Assembly (NCBI GenBank): GCA_947500545.1
Contig: CANMSO010000004.1
Location: forward strand, 124,001 to 188,000
Length of the DNA stretch: 64,000 nucleotides
Reading direction: 5' to 3'
Source: an uncultured Aquimarina sp.
GTDB taxonomy: Bacteria; Bacteroidota; Bacteroidia; Flavobacteriales; Flavobacteriaceae
In this document: piece by piece, positions 8,266-16,975 of the stretch
Layout of the letters: each line of letters opens with the position of its first letter
How positions within the stretch are numbered: the first letter of the stretch is position 1
Notes under the pieces: generated by a model
Told to the model about the DNA's origin: nothing
Database searches by the model: none
What the model saw: only the letters and a program-made list of their open reading frames with translations
Translations under genes and position numbers: made by a program

Positions 8266-9737
8266 TGGATGTTGCTATCATCATAACCTACACACTAGCC
8301 CTACTAATCATATTTATGTATAGTCTGGCTCAACTGAATCTGCTTTTTAATTATCTAAAGTCCCGAAAACAAACTGACAGTTCTCCAACTTTTGATTTTT
8401 CTAAAAAAGAAGAGATTCCCTATGTAACTGTACAGTTACCTGTATTCAATGAATTATATGTAATGGACCGCTTGCTGGATAACATTGCACAATTAGAATA
8501 CCCTAAAGATAAACTAGAGATACAGGTATTAGATGATTCTACAGATGAATCAGTTGTTACTACTGCAGCTCATATCAAAAAACTTCAGGAATACGGTTTG
8601 GATATTAAACACATCTGCCGTGAAGACAGAAGTGGCTTTAAGGCAGGTGCCTTAAAGGAAGGTTTAAAAATTGCTAAAGGTGAATATATAGCCATTTTTG
8701 ATGCGGATTTTCTTCCTGGAAAGAAGTGGCTGTTACAAACTATCCCATATTTTAAAGACGAGAATATAGGAGTAGTTCAAACCCGATGGGGACATATCAA
8801 CAGAGATTATTCTATGCTTACCAAAATTCAGGCATTTGCCTTGGATTTCCACTTTACAATGGAACAGGTAGGACGTAATTATAAGGATCACTTCATCAAC
8901 TTTAACGGAACCGCTGGTGTCTGGAGGAAGACATGTATAGAAGATGCCGGAAATTGGCAAGGAGATACGCTTACTGAAGATTTAGACCTAAGTTACCGTG
9001 CTCAGCTAAAAAAATGGAAGTTCAAGTACCTTGAAGAGGTTGAAACTCCTGCAGAATTACCTATTGTAATTAGTGCTGCTCGTTCACAACAATTTAGATG
9101 GAATAAAGGTGCCGCAGAAAATTTCCAGAAATTATATTGGAAATTACTTAGAGACAAAACAGTTTCTTTTAAAACTAAATTTCACAGTTTTTTCCATTTA
9201 CTAAACAGCAGTATGTTCTTATTAGTATTACTAGTTGCTGTATTAAGTGTACCAGTAATGTACATTAAAAATAGTAATCCAATGTTTAGTTGGTATTTTA
9301 ATGTAATTGCCTTTTTTGCATTAAGTACTGTTATATTTTTCTTCTGTTATTGGCATACATTCAAAAAAATACACGGAAAAGGATTCTGGAATTTTATGGA
9401 ATATATAAAAATGTTCTTTACATTTTTCTCTATTGCAATGGGATTCTCTGTACATAACTCGATGGCAGTTCTAGAAGGTCATTTTGGAAAGAAAAGTGAA
9501 TTTGTACGTACTCCAAAATTTAATGTTAGCTCCCTTAAAGATTCCTGGAAAGGGAATAAGTATGTGAGCAAAAACATCTCGGGGAACACAATTATTGAAG
9601 CCCTTTTGATGGGATACTTTGGTTTTGCGTTGTATAGCGCTTTTGAGCTTCAAGATTTTGGATTATTCTTGTTTCATATTATGCTATTCCTTGGATTTGG
9701 ATTTGTATTCTTTAAATCAGTTACTTCTAAGATATAA
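8265..9737 (+). CDS. Processive GT2 membrane glycosyltransferase (cellulose-synthase-like)
   Basis: The 490-residue protein has an N-terminal helix, a cytosolic GT2 domain and a C-terminal bundle of about four helices. The complete D,D,D,QxxRW signature of processive beta-glycan synthases is visible: DDSTDES, DAD in IFDADFLPG, ED in LTEDLDLSYRAQ, and QQFRWNKGA. These enzymes polymerise and export glucan, mannan or glucomannan-like chains; the CslA/glucomannan type is closest in size. It has no PilZ domain, so direct c-di-GMP control is not evident. TAATG overlaps on both sides tie it tightly to its neighbours. The polymer formed cannot be told from sequence. Confidence 0.8.
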   Translation: MDVAIIITYTLALLIIFMYSLAQLNLLFNYLKSRKQTDSSPTFDFSKKEEIPYVTVQLPVFNELYVMDRLLDNIAQLEYPKDKLEIQVLDDSTDESVVTTAAHIKKLQEYGLDIKHICREDRSGFKAGALKEGLKIAKGEYIAIFDADFLPGKKWLLQTIPYFKDENIGVVQTRWGHINRDYSMLTKIQAFALDFHFTMEQVGRNYKDHFINFNGTAGVWRKTCIEDAGNWQGDTLTEDLDLSYRAQLKKWKFKYLEEVETPAELPIVISAARSQQFRWNKGAAENFQKLYWKLLRDKTVSFKTKFHSFFHLLNSSMFLLVLLVAVLSVPVMYIKNSNPMFSWYFNVIAFFALSTVIFFFCYWHTFKKIHGKGFWNFMEYIKMFFTFFSIAMGFSVHNSMAVLEGHFGKKSEFVRTPKFNVSSLKDSWKGNKYVSKNISGNTIIEALLMGYFGFALYSAFELQDFGLFLFHIMLFLGFGFVFFKSVTSKI

Positions 9738-11137
9738 TGTTACAGCTGTGGAAATATCATAAATTTTCCATACTTTTTATCATTATAGGTATTCTATTTT
9801 ACTGGAGTTTTGCCTATCAATTAGAAAGAACAGATTTTGTGAAAATGATTAGCCTATGGATAGGACTTTTCGTTATTTCATATAAAATCATACAACTCAA
9901 CCCTACTAATTGGAAACTTCTTGCCGGTGCAGCATTGTTCTTTAGAATCATATTTCTATTTGCTATTCCTAATTTATCTCAGGATTTTTATCGATTTATC
10001 TGGGATGGTCGAATGTTACTAGAGGGATTCAACCCTTATCTATCCTTACCAGAAGTATGGATCGCTCAAGGAAATGCTCCTATTGCACAAGCACAGGAGT
10101 TATACAATGGCATGGGACAACTTAATGGTAGCCATTATACTAACTATCCCCCAGTTAGTCAATTTTGCTACTTTATCGGTGCTTTATTTGCTTCTAAAAG
10201 CATTTTAGGGTCTGCTATGGTATTTAGAATCCTTATCATTTTAGCAGATGTAGGTACCTTTTTCTTTGGAAGAAAATTATTGCAACTCCTTAATCTCCCA
10301 AAAAACAGAATCTTTTGGTATATTCTAAATCCATTTATCATTATAGAGCTTACAGGCAACCTTCATTTTGAAGCAGTAATGATATTTTTCATTATTTGGT
10401 CATTATATCTTTTACATAAAGGATATTGGTACTGGGCGGGGGTGGTTTTAGCCCTTTCAGTTTCTGTAAAGCTGGTACCTCTTCTATTTTTGCCATTATT
10501 TTTTCAGAAATTTGTTCTAAACAATAGAAAAAACTACGATACTCATAGCTTTACAAAAGGATTTCCAAAATTGATAGGGTTCTATAGCATTGTTATCCTT
10601 GTTGTTTTTTTATGTTTTGCTCCTTTTCTTTCAGGGGCATTTTTGAGTAATTTTAGTAAAACGATTAGTCTTTGGTTTCAGAATTTTGAGTTTAATGCAA
10701 GTATTTTCTACATTATTAGATGGATTGGATATCAAATTGTAGGATGGAATGTTATTGAAACTGCTGGCAAGATCTTACCTATTGTAGTAATTGTAATCCT
10801 TCTGATGCTAACTTTCTTTAGAAAAAACAATACTACTCAACAATTGGTCACTGCAATGGTTTTGGGGATTTGTGCATATTACTTTTTGTCAACAACCGTA
10901 CACCCTTGGTACATTGCCGTACCATTATCTTTATGTGTATTTACAAATTATAAATTCCCAATAGCTTGGTCTTTTGTAATTATCCTTAGTTATACAGCCT
11001 ATTTACATCCTGATTTTAAAGAAAACCTATGGATGGTGGGATTAGAGTATACATTGCTTTTTGTTGTTTTTAGTTGGGAAATATATAAAACAACGAAATC
11101 TTCAAAAGAATTAATCTCTACATCATCCTTAGATTAA
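9737..11137 (+). CDS. GT-C type (GT87/MptA-like) integral membrane glycosyltransferase
   Basis: A 466-residue polytopic protein with about ten or more helices. The first large loop holds the acidic motif DFYRFIWDGRMLLEG followed by NPY, and a later loop has NYPPVSQF. These are typical of GT-C enzymes that use a polyprenyl-phosphate sugar on the outer face of the inner membrane (GT87 and mannosyltransferase MptA/B relatives). The Asp in QDFYR is the expected catalytic residue. The lipid-linked sugar could come from the GT2 enzyme two genes upstream. It starts by TAATG overlap. Its last 20 bases overlap the 3' end of the convergent pseudouridine synthase gene. Confidence 0.75.
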   Translation: MLQLWKYHKFSILFIIIGILFYWSFAYQLERTDFVKMISLWIGLFVISYKIIQLNPTNWKLLAGAALFFRIIFLFAIPNLSQDFYRFIWDGRMLLEGFNPYLSLPEVWIAQGNAPIAQAQELYNGMGQLNGSHYTNYPPVSQFCYFIGALFASKSILGSAMVFRILIILADVGTFFFGRKLLQLLNLPKNRIFWYILNPFIIIELTGNLHFEAVMIFFIIWSLYLLHKGYWYWAGVVLALSVSVKLVPLLFLPLFFQKFVLNNRKNYDTHSFTKGFPKLIGFYSIVILVVFLCFAPFLSGAFLSNFSKTISLWFQNFEFNASIFYIIRWIGYQIVGWNVIETAGKILPIVVIVILLMLTFFRKNNTTQQLVTAMVLGICAYYFLSTTVHPWYIAVPLSLCVFTNYKFPIAWSFVIILSYTAYLHPDFKENLWMVGLEYTLLFVVFSWEIYKTTKSSKELISTSSLD

Positions 11138-11957
11138 TAACCTCTTGTTCTGTAAGTATTCGCCAATGGCCACGAGGTAAGTCTTTCTTGGTTAATCCTC
11201 CAAAAATTACACGATCCAATTTGATTACATCGTAATTAAGATGATCAAAAAGCTTTTGGATAACATTATTTTTTGCAGATTGTAGTTCTATCCCGATTTC
11301 ATTCTTAGAAGCACCTTCAATATAACTGACCTCATCTACTTGTATAAACCCATCCTGTAACTTAATTCCGTTTTTGATCTTTTCTAGATCTTCAAATTTC
11401 AGGTTACGATCTAGTTCTACATGAAATATTTTACGAACACCACTTTTATGGTGTGTAAGCTTCTTTTCTAAATCAACATCGTTGGTAAATAAAAGTAATC
11501 CTGTTGTATTTCTTTCTAATCGTCCAACTGGTTTAAGGGGATATTTGGATGCATTCGACACCAAATCCATAACTGTCCTGGTCTTCTCTGGACTAGTACT
11601 AGTAACAAAACCTTTAGGTTTATTAAGAAGAACGTATTCTTTTTTATGGGGAGTAATAAGTCTACCATCAAACTTTACCTCATCAGTTAGCTTTACTTTA
11701 TAACCCATTTCGGTAATTGGCTTTCCATTTACCCATACACTTCCGGTTTGGATATATAAATCAGCCTCTCTTCTGGAACAAACACCAGAATTGGCGACAA
11801 ACCTATTGAGTCTTATTTCATCTGAATCAGAAATTTTCTTAGGTGTGGTTTTTGCCTTTTTCGCAGGGGAATTATTTCGCCCAAAAGATTTCCCTCTTGG
11901 CTTACCTGCTGATTTTCCACTTCTCTTTCCTCCACCGGAATTATCTCCACGACTCAT
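11118..11957 (-). CDS. rluB: RsuA/RluB-family ribosomal pseudouridine synthase
   Basis: The 279-residue protein has a basic low-complexity N-terminus (about 45 residues of Gly/Lys/Arg/Ser), an S4 RNA-binding domain (IRLNRFVANSGVCSRREAD), and the RsuA/RluB catalytic domain with LLNKPKGFVTS and GRLERNTTGLLLFTND. In characterised members the catalytic motif reads GRLD; here residue 148 is Glu (codon GAA), which is unusual and is listed as a finding. The family isomerises a uridine in 16S (RsuA) or 23S (RluB/RluF) rRNA; the S4 domain and length favour RluB, but target and activity are uncertain. The promoter just upstream is well matched. The 3' end overlaps the convergent glycosyltransferase gene by 20 bases. 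Confidence 0.75.
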   Translation of the reverse strand: MSRGDNSGGGKRSGKSAGKPRGKSFGRNNSPAKKAKTTPKKISDSDEIRLNRFVANSGVCSRREADLYIQTGSVWVNGKPITEMGYKVKLTDEVKFDGRLITPHKKEYVLLNKPKGFVTSTSPEKTRTVMDLVSNASKYPLKPVGRLERNTTGLLLFTNDVDLEKKLTHHKSGVRKIFHVELDRNLKFEDLEKIKNGIKLQDGFIQVDEVSYIEGASKNEIGIELQSAKNNVIQKLFDHLNYDVIKLDRVIFGGLTKKDLPRGHWRILTEQEVINLRMM

Positions 11958-11972
11958 ATCTTAAATTTTTTG

Positions 11973-12002
11973 CAAAGATAGTTGATTACTTCATAGGTTC
12001 AA
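11973..12002 (-). promoter_or_regulatory. Promoter of the pseudouridine synthase gene
   Basis: On the minus strand TTG (12000-12002), 19 bases, then TATCTTTG (11973-11980), a perfect match to TTG-N19-TAnnTTTG. The -33 element lies inside the gap after the nitrilase gene. Confidence 0.65.
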
Positions 12003-12005
12003 CAA

Positions 12006-12962
12006 CTATTCTACATCAAACTTAATGGTGCTCTGACGCTCTCTATTTATATGTAATTGAGTAACATCTGGCCTCGAATAATGACCAACGGGGTCAAAAT
12101 TTTGTCGCTCCTGTAATACTCGATTAAAGTCTAATGTTTGGATCAATAGTCCTTCTTTTTGCAAAACCGGTTCAAGAACCCATTCGCCATCGGGTCCGGC
12201 AATACATGAACCTCCATTTCCTAAAACATCAGGAGCTTCTTTTAAGATCTCATCAAGATAAGGAGTAGCAGTTGGAAAATCTTCTTTTCGCATCAAGCTA
12301 GAAACCGAAATCACATAAGAACGTGACTCTCTTGCAATAAAACGAGTTATATCTTTGGTATTATAATCACTCCCTGGCCAAACTGCAATATGTAAATTTT
12401 CTCCTTGCCCGTAAAGCGCAGCTCTTGGTAAAGGCATCCAATTTTCCCAACAGTTTAAGCCTCCTGCGGTAAAAGCTTTTAAGGGGTGTACAAGTAATCC
12501 GTTACCATCTCCGGGTGACCAGGTCAAACGTTCTTCATAGGTGGGTTGTAACTTTCGGTGTACCGATTTGATATCCCCCTTTTCATTAATATATACCAGT
12601 GATGCATATAGACTATGCCCTCCTCGATCCAAAGGACGTTCGATAACACCCAAATATATGGCAATTTGATGCTTTTCAGCAAGTTCGCATATAGAATCCA
12701 GATCTCCATTTTCTATAACAACAGCATTTTGAGCATAATGTGCATGAAGTTCTTTTTGAATTGTACTATTAAATTTTGCTCCATTAGTAAGCTCAATCCA
12801 AAAAGGGTACCCTGGCAAGAGCGCTTCTCCAAAAACAATTAATTCTGCTTTTTTGGAAGCGGCTTCAGTAATAGAATTTTCAATTTTACTAATAGTAGCT
12901 GTTTTATCTAACCAAACAGGAGAAATCTGTGCGAGCGCAACAGTTAATAATTGGTCTTTCAT
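12006..12962 (-). CDS. Nitrilase (carbon-nitrogen hydrolase superfamily)
   Basis: The 318-residue protein carries the superfamily's Glu-Lys-Cys triad: Glu46 in VFGEALLPGYP, Lys in VHRKLQPTYEERL near residue 136, and Cys in GLNCWENWMPL near residue 170. The CWENWMPL and IAVWPG motifs are those of true nitrilases (EC 3.5.5.1) and cyanide-converting relatives rather than amidases or beta-ureidopropionases. Length is normal for the group. It would hydrolyse organic nitriles to acid and ammonia; the natural substrate cannot be inferred. It has no signal peptide and acts in the cytoplasm. It stands alone between the pseudouridine synthase and a long intergenic region. Confidence 0.88.
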   Translation of the reverse strand: MKDQLLTVALAQISPVWLDKTATISKIENSITEAASKKAELIVFGEALLPGYPFWIELTNGAKFNSTIQKELHAHYAQNAVVIENGDLDSICELAEKHQIAIYLGVIERPLDRGGHSLYASLVYINEKGDIKSVHRKLQPTYEERLTWSPGDGNGLLVHPLKAFTAGGLNCWENWMPLPRAALYGQGENLHIAVWPGSDYNTKDITRFIARESRSYVISVSSLMRKEDFPTATPYLDEILKEAPDVLGNGGSCIAGPDGEWVLEPVLQKEGLLIQTLDFNRVLQERQNFDPVGHYSRPDVTQLHINRERQSTIKFDVE

Positions 12963-13477
12963 CTATTCTTTCTTAATTATATTAATTATTTAGATGCCAT
13001 TCTTCATAGCATTTAGGTCAGTATTGAACTTATACAAAAAAGTAAACTTCTGGTATTTGTAATCAGGATTTTGGGAATATCCCAATATCGAGTTAACAAA
13101 TTATTAACATGTAAAAAATTGATTTTCAGATCATTAAATTCTAAAACTAAAAACACATTTTCGCCATTCCTTAATCATTAGGTAACATTAGAATGTACCT
13201 AAAACCTAAAAATCAGCAACAATCTAATCCAAACTTTGAGGATCCAATACCTTAAAAACCATTTTCATATTTATTCTTAAGAAGTAAACATATAAAAAGT
13301 ATGTATTAGTCAAAGTTTAATTTTCGTTAAATCCTAAAGGTTTTTACATAATGGTAATAGTTATGGCACCTTCTAATAAAATTGAAAATCAAAATACTAC
13401 AACTTTCAAAACTACATTTGCTTTGTAAAATTAAAACAAATTATATCTCAAAACTCAAATCTTTTAAAACACAAAAA
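12963..13477. other. Long intergenic region
   Basis: About 515 AT-rich bases between the nitrilase start and the small secreted protein. The right end holds TACATTTG at 13413-13420, a perfect -7 box for the downstream gene. I see no RNA gene, repeat or convincing short reading frame in the rest. Confidence 0.4.
13413..13420 (+). promoter_or_regulatory. -7 box upstream of the small secreted protein
   Basis: TACATTTG matches TAnnTTTG. Its position inside the possible longer frame (from 13382) supports translation from the ATG at 13478. No well-spaced -33 TTG is obvious. Confidence 0.45.
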
Positions 13478-13828
13478 ATGAAAAAGTTAACAGTTTTATT
13501 ATTCGCAATTGTATTAGGGTCAAGTCAAGTTTTCGCATTAGATAACAATACCCCTATGAACACAGAATCGCAACTTAGAAACGAAGTTGCTGCGCTTTTA
13601 AAAAGTCCTGAAATTAAAGTAGAAAGAGGCGAAATTACAGCTGATATCGAATTTACACTGAACAACAATGGAGAAATTGTAGTGTTAACTGTTGATTCTG
13701 ATAAAGATCCTGTAATTAATTACATTAAATCAAGACTAAATTACAAGAAGGTAAGAACAGAGAACACCAATAATAAGAATAGAGTATTCCACCTTACTTT
13801 GAGAATTAAGAAACCTCAGAACGCATAA
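13478..13828 (+). CDS. Small secreted protein, unknown function
   Basis: A 116-residue protein with a clear signal peptide (MKKLTVLLFAIVLGSSQVFA). The mature part contains VERGEITADIEFTLNNNGEI and KSRLNYKKV, then a basic C-terminus. The pattern of a short strand-rich domain with a conserved xGEIVVLTV and NYIKxRLN is reminiscent of TonB C-terminal-like domains found in small flavobacterial secreted proteins, but no TonB helix or proline linker is present. An upstream in-frame ATG at 13382 precedes the -7 box and would bury the signal peptide, so 13478 is used. A terminator follows directly. Confidence 0.7.
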   Translation: MKKLTVLLFAIVLGSSQVFALDNNTPMNTESQLRNEVAALLKSPEIKVERGEITADIEFTLNNNGEIVVLTVDSDKDPVINYIKSRLNYKKVRTENTNNKNRVFHLTLRIKKPQNA

Positions 13829-13850
13829 TTAGATTAGCCTCTATTATTAG

Positions 13851-13886
13851 GAAGCAGTTATAATACTTTATAGCTGCTTTCTTTTT
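13851..13886 (+). terminator. Rho-independent terminator
   Basis: Inverted repeat GAAGCAGTTATAA / TTATAGCTGCTTTC (one G-U pair, short loop) followed by a T-run. It ends the small secreted protein gene, and its T-run touches the stop codon of the convergent UbiA gene. Confidence 0.75.
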
Positions 13887-14793
13887 ACCAAAGAATTCTA
13901 TCTAGAATCATATTAACATCAATCAATACAATACTAAAAGTTCCAGAAACAATAATTAGTTTCAGGATATTATGTAACCATATGTAATGCGGTTTTCCTT
14001 TGGATACCCAAAGTGCTACTAAAAACAAGAATAAAAGAGCGAAGCATCCATAAAAATAAAGATTCATAAAACCAATCTCATACTTTGTTAGTAAAAGATA
14101 GATGGGAACTCCAGAAGTTAAGATCAATGCACTTATTATTCCTTTAGAAGCTAACTCTCCATAAACTACCGGTATCGTCTTATAATTTTGAGCCATGTCT
14201 CCTTTTAAATTACCCAAATCCTTTACCATTTCACGTATCATCAACATCAAAAACAGAAAAGTAGCATGCACAAAGATCACTTCATCAAAATTTTTGTAAT
14301 AAATAAATACTGCAAAAAATGGTGTTATTGCTAATACCGAAGCCACTGTATTTCCTATGATAGGGTATTTCTTTAATTTGTGCGAATAAAACCAAATTCC
14401 AAAAATATAAAGCGAGAAAAAAAGAACCGCTCTAAAGGACACATAACTCGCAAGTACTACAGACAGAAAATTTAATACAAAATAACCTGTAAGTTTGGTT
14501 TGTTGACTCACCAAACGATCAAGCATTGTTTTTTGCGGTCTATTGATAAGGTCTTTTTCTCTATCATAAAAATTATTAATGATATATCCTCCCGCAATAA
14601 CTCCGGCTGAGGCTAAAACAATAACAAACAAATTAGCATCAAGAATAACTTTCTTTAAGGGAATGTCTGGCGCTAAAATAAATATAGAAGTGAGGTATTG
14701 GGCAATTACAATAATCAGGACATTGTATCCTCTTACTACAGAAAATAAACTCAGTAATTTAAGAAGTATGAGTTTGTTTTTTCTATTAAGCAT
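13885..14793 (-). CDS. UbiA-family prenyltransferase
   Basis: A 302-residue integral membrane protein with about eight or nine helices. Both Asp-rich motifs of the UbiA superfamily are present: NNFYDREKDLINRP (NxxxDxxxD) near residue 67 and KDLGNLKGDMAQN near residue 190. These bind the Mg-diphosphate of the prenyl donor. Flavobacterial relatives next to mevalonate genes are commonly annotated as geranylgeranylglycerol-phosphate geranylgeranyltransferase-like; the acceptor here is not knowable from sequence. Menaquinone (MenA) or heme O (CyoE) synthesis are alternatives, but the motifs and gene context fit less well. It is the last gene of the mevalonate cluster, 11 bases downstream of the GHMP kinase. 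Confidence 0.8.
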   Translation of the reverse strand: MLNRKNKLILLKLLSLFSVVRGYNVLIIVIAQYLTSIFILAPDIPLKKVILDANLFVIVLASAGVIAGGYIINNFYDREKDLINRPQKTMLDRLVSQQTKLTGYFVLNFLSVVLASYVSFRAVLFFSLYIFGIWFYSHKLKKYPIIGNTVASVLAITPFFAVFIYYKNFDEVIFVHATFLFLMLMIREMVKDLGNLKGDMAQNYKTIPVVYGELASKGIISALILTSGVPIYLLLTKYEIGFMNLYFYGCFALLFLFLVALWVSKGKPHYIWLHNILKLIIVSGTFSIVLIDVNMILDRILW

Positions 14794-14804
14794 AGCAATG
14801 CTTA

Positions 14805-15740
14805 TTAAAAATTGTAAACTACCTCTAACTTGTAATCTTTAAGTGAAGTTTGTGCCTTGTTAAAATCTTGTGTAAAACCTAGGATATAGCCTCCTCCACC
14901 AGAACCACATAACTTAAGATAATAATCATTAGTTTCAATACCTTTTTTCCACAACGTATGAAACTCCTTAGGAATCATGGGCTTAAAGTTATCAAGGACT
15001 ACATGAGAAAGTTCTTTAATATTTAAAAACAAGGATTTAACATCACCTTTCAGGAAATCATCTACACAGGCATCAGTATATTTAACAAATTGATTTTTAA
15101 GCATACTCCTAAAACCTTCTTGCTTCATACTTTCCATAAAGATGCTAACCATTGGTGCCGTTTCTCCCACAATACCACTATCTAACAAGAAAACAGCTCC
15201 TTTCTTGTTTTCTATACTCTGAGAAGGAATTCCTGCAGGTTCTATATTATCTTTAGAATGTATAAGTATGGGAAGGCTTAAATAGCTATTTAATGGATCT
15301 AATCCCGAACTGCTACCATGAAAGAAGGATTCCATTAATCCAAAAACCTCTTTAAGCTTTAATAATTTATCACGAGTAAGGTTTTCTAGCACTGTAATTT
15401 TATCTTCTGCATATTTGTCATAAATAGCAGCTACAAGAGCTCCACTACTTCCAACACCGTAACCTTGTGGAATACTACTATCAAAATACATCCCAGAGTC
15501 TATATCTGCATTAAGTTTACCTAAATCAAATTTTACTATTCCTTCACTCTGGATTTCTTCAAGATACTTTGCAAAACCTTTAAGATTAGTATTAGATTTT
15601 ATTGCCTCTTGATCTGGAGTTTCAGAAACTTTTAGTGCTCCTTTGAAAAAGTTATATGGTATAGAAAGACCTTTCGAATCTTTTATAATTCCGTATTCTC
15701 CAAACAAAAGTATTTTAGAATAAAATAACGGTCCCTTCAT
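14805..15740 (-). CDS. GHMP kinase, probable mevalonate kinase
   Basis: The 311-residue protein has the GHMP-kinase ATP loop PQGYGVGSSGALVAAIYD near residue 93, a substrate-site motif ESFFHGSSSGLDPL near 140, and the C-terminal KLCGSGGGGYILGF. The FHGxSSGLDP motif is the mevalonate-kinase form (HGxPSGxD). It would phosphorylate (R)-mevalonate to mevalonate 5-phosphate in the cytoplasm. It sits between the mevalonate-diphosphate decarboxylase and UbiA genes in one minus-strand operon. Phosphomevalonate kinase is the main alternative; the adjacent mvaD fits either. Confidence 0.82.
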   Translation of the reverse strand: MKGPLFYSKILLFGEYGIIKDSKGLSIPYNFFKGALKVSETPDQEAIKSNTNLKGFAKYLEEIQSEGIVKFDLGKLNADIDSGMYFDSSIPQGYGVGSSGALVAAIYDKYAEDKITVLENLTRDKLLKLKEVFGLMESFFHGSSSGLDPLNSYLSLPILIHSKDNIEPAGIPSQSIENKKGAVFLLDSGIVGETAPMVSIFMESMKQEGFRSMLKNQFVKYTDACVDDFLKGDVKSLFLNIKELSHVVLDNFKPMIPKEFHTLWKKGIETNDYYLKLCGSGGGGYILGFTQDFNKAQTSLKDYKLEVVYNF

Positions 15741-15789
15741 TATTTTTTGATGTAGTTATATTGTATTAGTATTCCTTACTAAGATAAAG

Positions 15790-16875
15790 TTACAATAATT
15801 TTGCTCCCAATCCTATTTTGTCGCAAATATACTGCCCATTCTGACAATACGCAACTAACTCATTGGTAATGAATTCCAAAACCTGATCTTTTTCAATATT
15901 TGGATATAACAAATGTACATTTGCTCCTGCATCTAAAGTAAAACACAATTTAGAGCCTGTTTTTTTACGATATTCCCAAACTTTATTAATTACCGATAGA
16001 GTATTAGGTTTCATTAAAATGAAATATGGCAAGGAAGTCATCATCATCGCATGCAATGTAAGTGCTTCACTCTCCACCACTTCAATAAAAGAATCCAAAT
16101 CTCCTGAAATTAATATTTCTTTCAGTTTGATTATATTTCCTGAAGCTTGTTCAAACCGTTTTGCAGCAAATGGATGGCCATGCATCAGATCGTGCCCTAC
16201 TGTACTGCTAACTTGTTTCTCTCCTTTATCAATCAACAAAATAGTATCCTGGTAATCCCCAAAATTTTGATGAACCTTATTCGGAAACTTTATTGCAAAC
16301 GCATCACTGCTATCTTGGATATCGGCATGTTTTCCCCAAATTGTAATTGGCCCTTCGATACTTCTGCATGCACTCCCAGAACCAAGACGAGCCAGAAACG
16401 AAGCTTTTTGAATACATTCTACTTCTGACATAGCTGGGTTGATCATTTTTTCTAATTGCATTAAACAATATGCTATAGCACTCATACCGCTTGCAGAAGA
16501 AGCAATCCCACTACTATGCGGGAAAGTATTACTGGTTTCTATTGTAAAATGATACTGTTTTAAAAAAGGGAGATATGTTTCTATTCTTGAAAAAAAACTT
16601 TGGATTTTTGGTTTAAAATCAGGTTTATGTTTCCCTTCAAAAATTAAATCAAAATCAAAATTCTCTGAAACTTTATCGTGTTTTTTGTAGTATAAACTAG
16701 TGGTTGTTTTACACGCATCTAATGTAAAACTTATAGATGCATTTTCAGGAAGTTGAACCGGTCTTTTACCCCAATATTTTACCAAAGCTATGTTGCTGGG
16801 AGAAGAGCAAGATATTGTACCTTTGTCAGGTAATTCTGAAAGTATAGGTGAAGTAAATTCAGGATAATTTGTCAT
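15790..16875 (-). CDS. mvaD: Diphosphomevalonate decarboxylase
   Basis: The 361-residue protein carries NIALVKYWGKR near residue 28, the defining motif of mevalonate-diphosphate decarboxylases. The ATP-binding HSSGIASSASGMSAIAYCL (near 118) and LDAGANVHLLY near the C-terminus also fit. The enzyme converts mevalonate 5-diphosphate to isopentenyl diphosphate with ATP use and CO2 loss, the last step of the mevalonate pathway. It is the first gene of the mvaD-kinase-UbiA operon; a perfect -7 box lies 21 bases upstream. Flavobacteria are among the bacteria that use the mevalonate route, so this fits the proposed taxon. Confidence 0.93.
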   Translation of the reverse strand: MTNYPEFTSPILSELPDKGTISCSSPSNIALVKYWGKRPVQLPENASISFTLDACKTTTSLYYKKHDKVSENFDFDLIFEGKHKPDFKPKIQSFFSRIETYLPFLKQYHFTIETSNTFPHSSGIASSASGMSAIAYCLMQLEKMINPAMSEVECIQKASFLARLGSGSACRSIEGPITIWGKHADIQDSSDAFAIKFPNKVHQNFGDYQDTILLIDKGEKQVSSTVGHDLMHGHPFAAKRFEQASGNIIKLKEILISGDLDSFIEVVESEALTLHAMMMTSLPYFILMKPNTLSVINKVWEYRKKTGSKLCFTLDAGANVHLLYPNIEKDQVLEFITNELVAYCQNGQYICDKIGLGAKLL

Positions 16876-16895
16876 AGTTATACAAAAATTTTAAG

Positions 16896-16903
16896 CAAAT
16901 ATA
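16896..16903 (-). promoter_or_regulatory. -7 box for the mevalonate operon
   Basis: TATATTTG on the minus strand, 21 bases before the mvaD start, matches TAnnTTTG exactly. A canonical -33 TTG at the right spacing is not obvious. Confidence 0.5.
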
Positions 16904-16975
16904 AGTGCTGGAAGATATTTAAGCACATAGTAGTGAAAATAAATTGCTATTTTAGTACTGCACTAATTCATTTTG

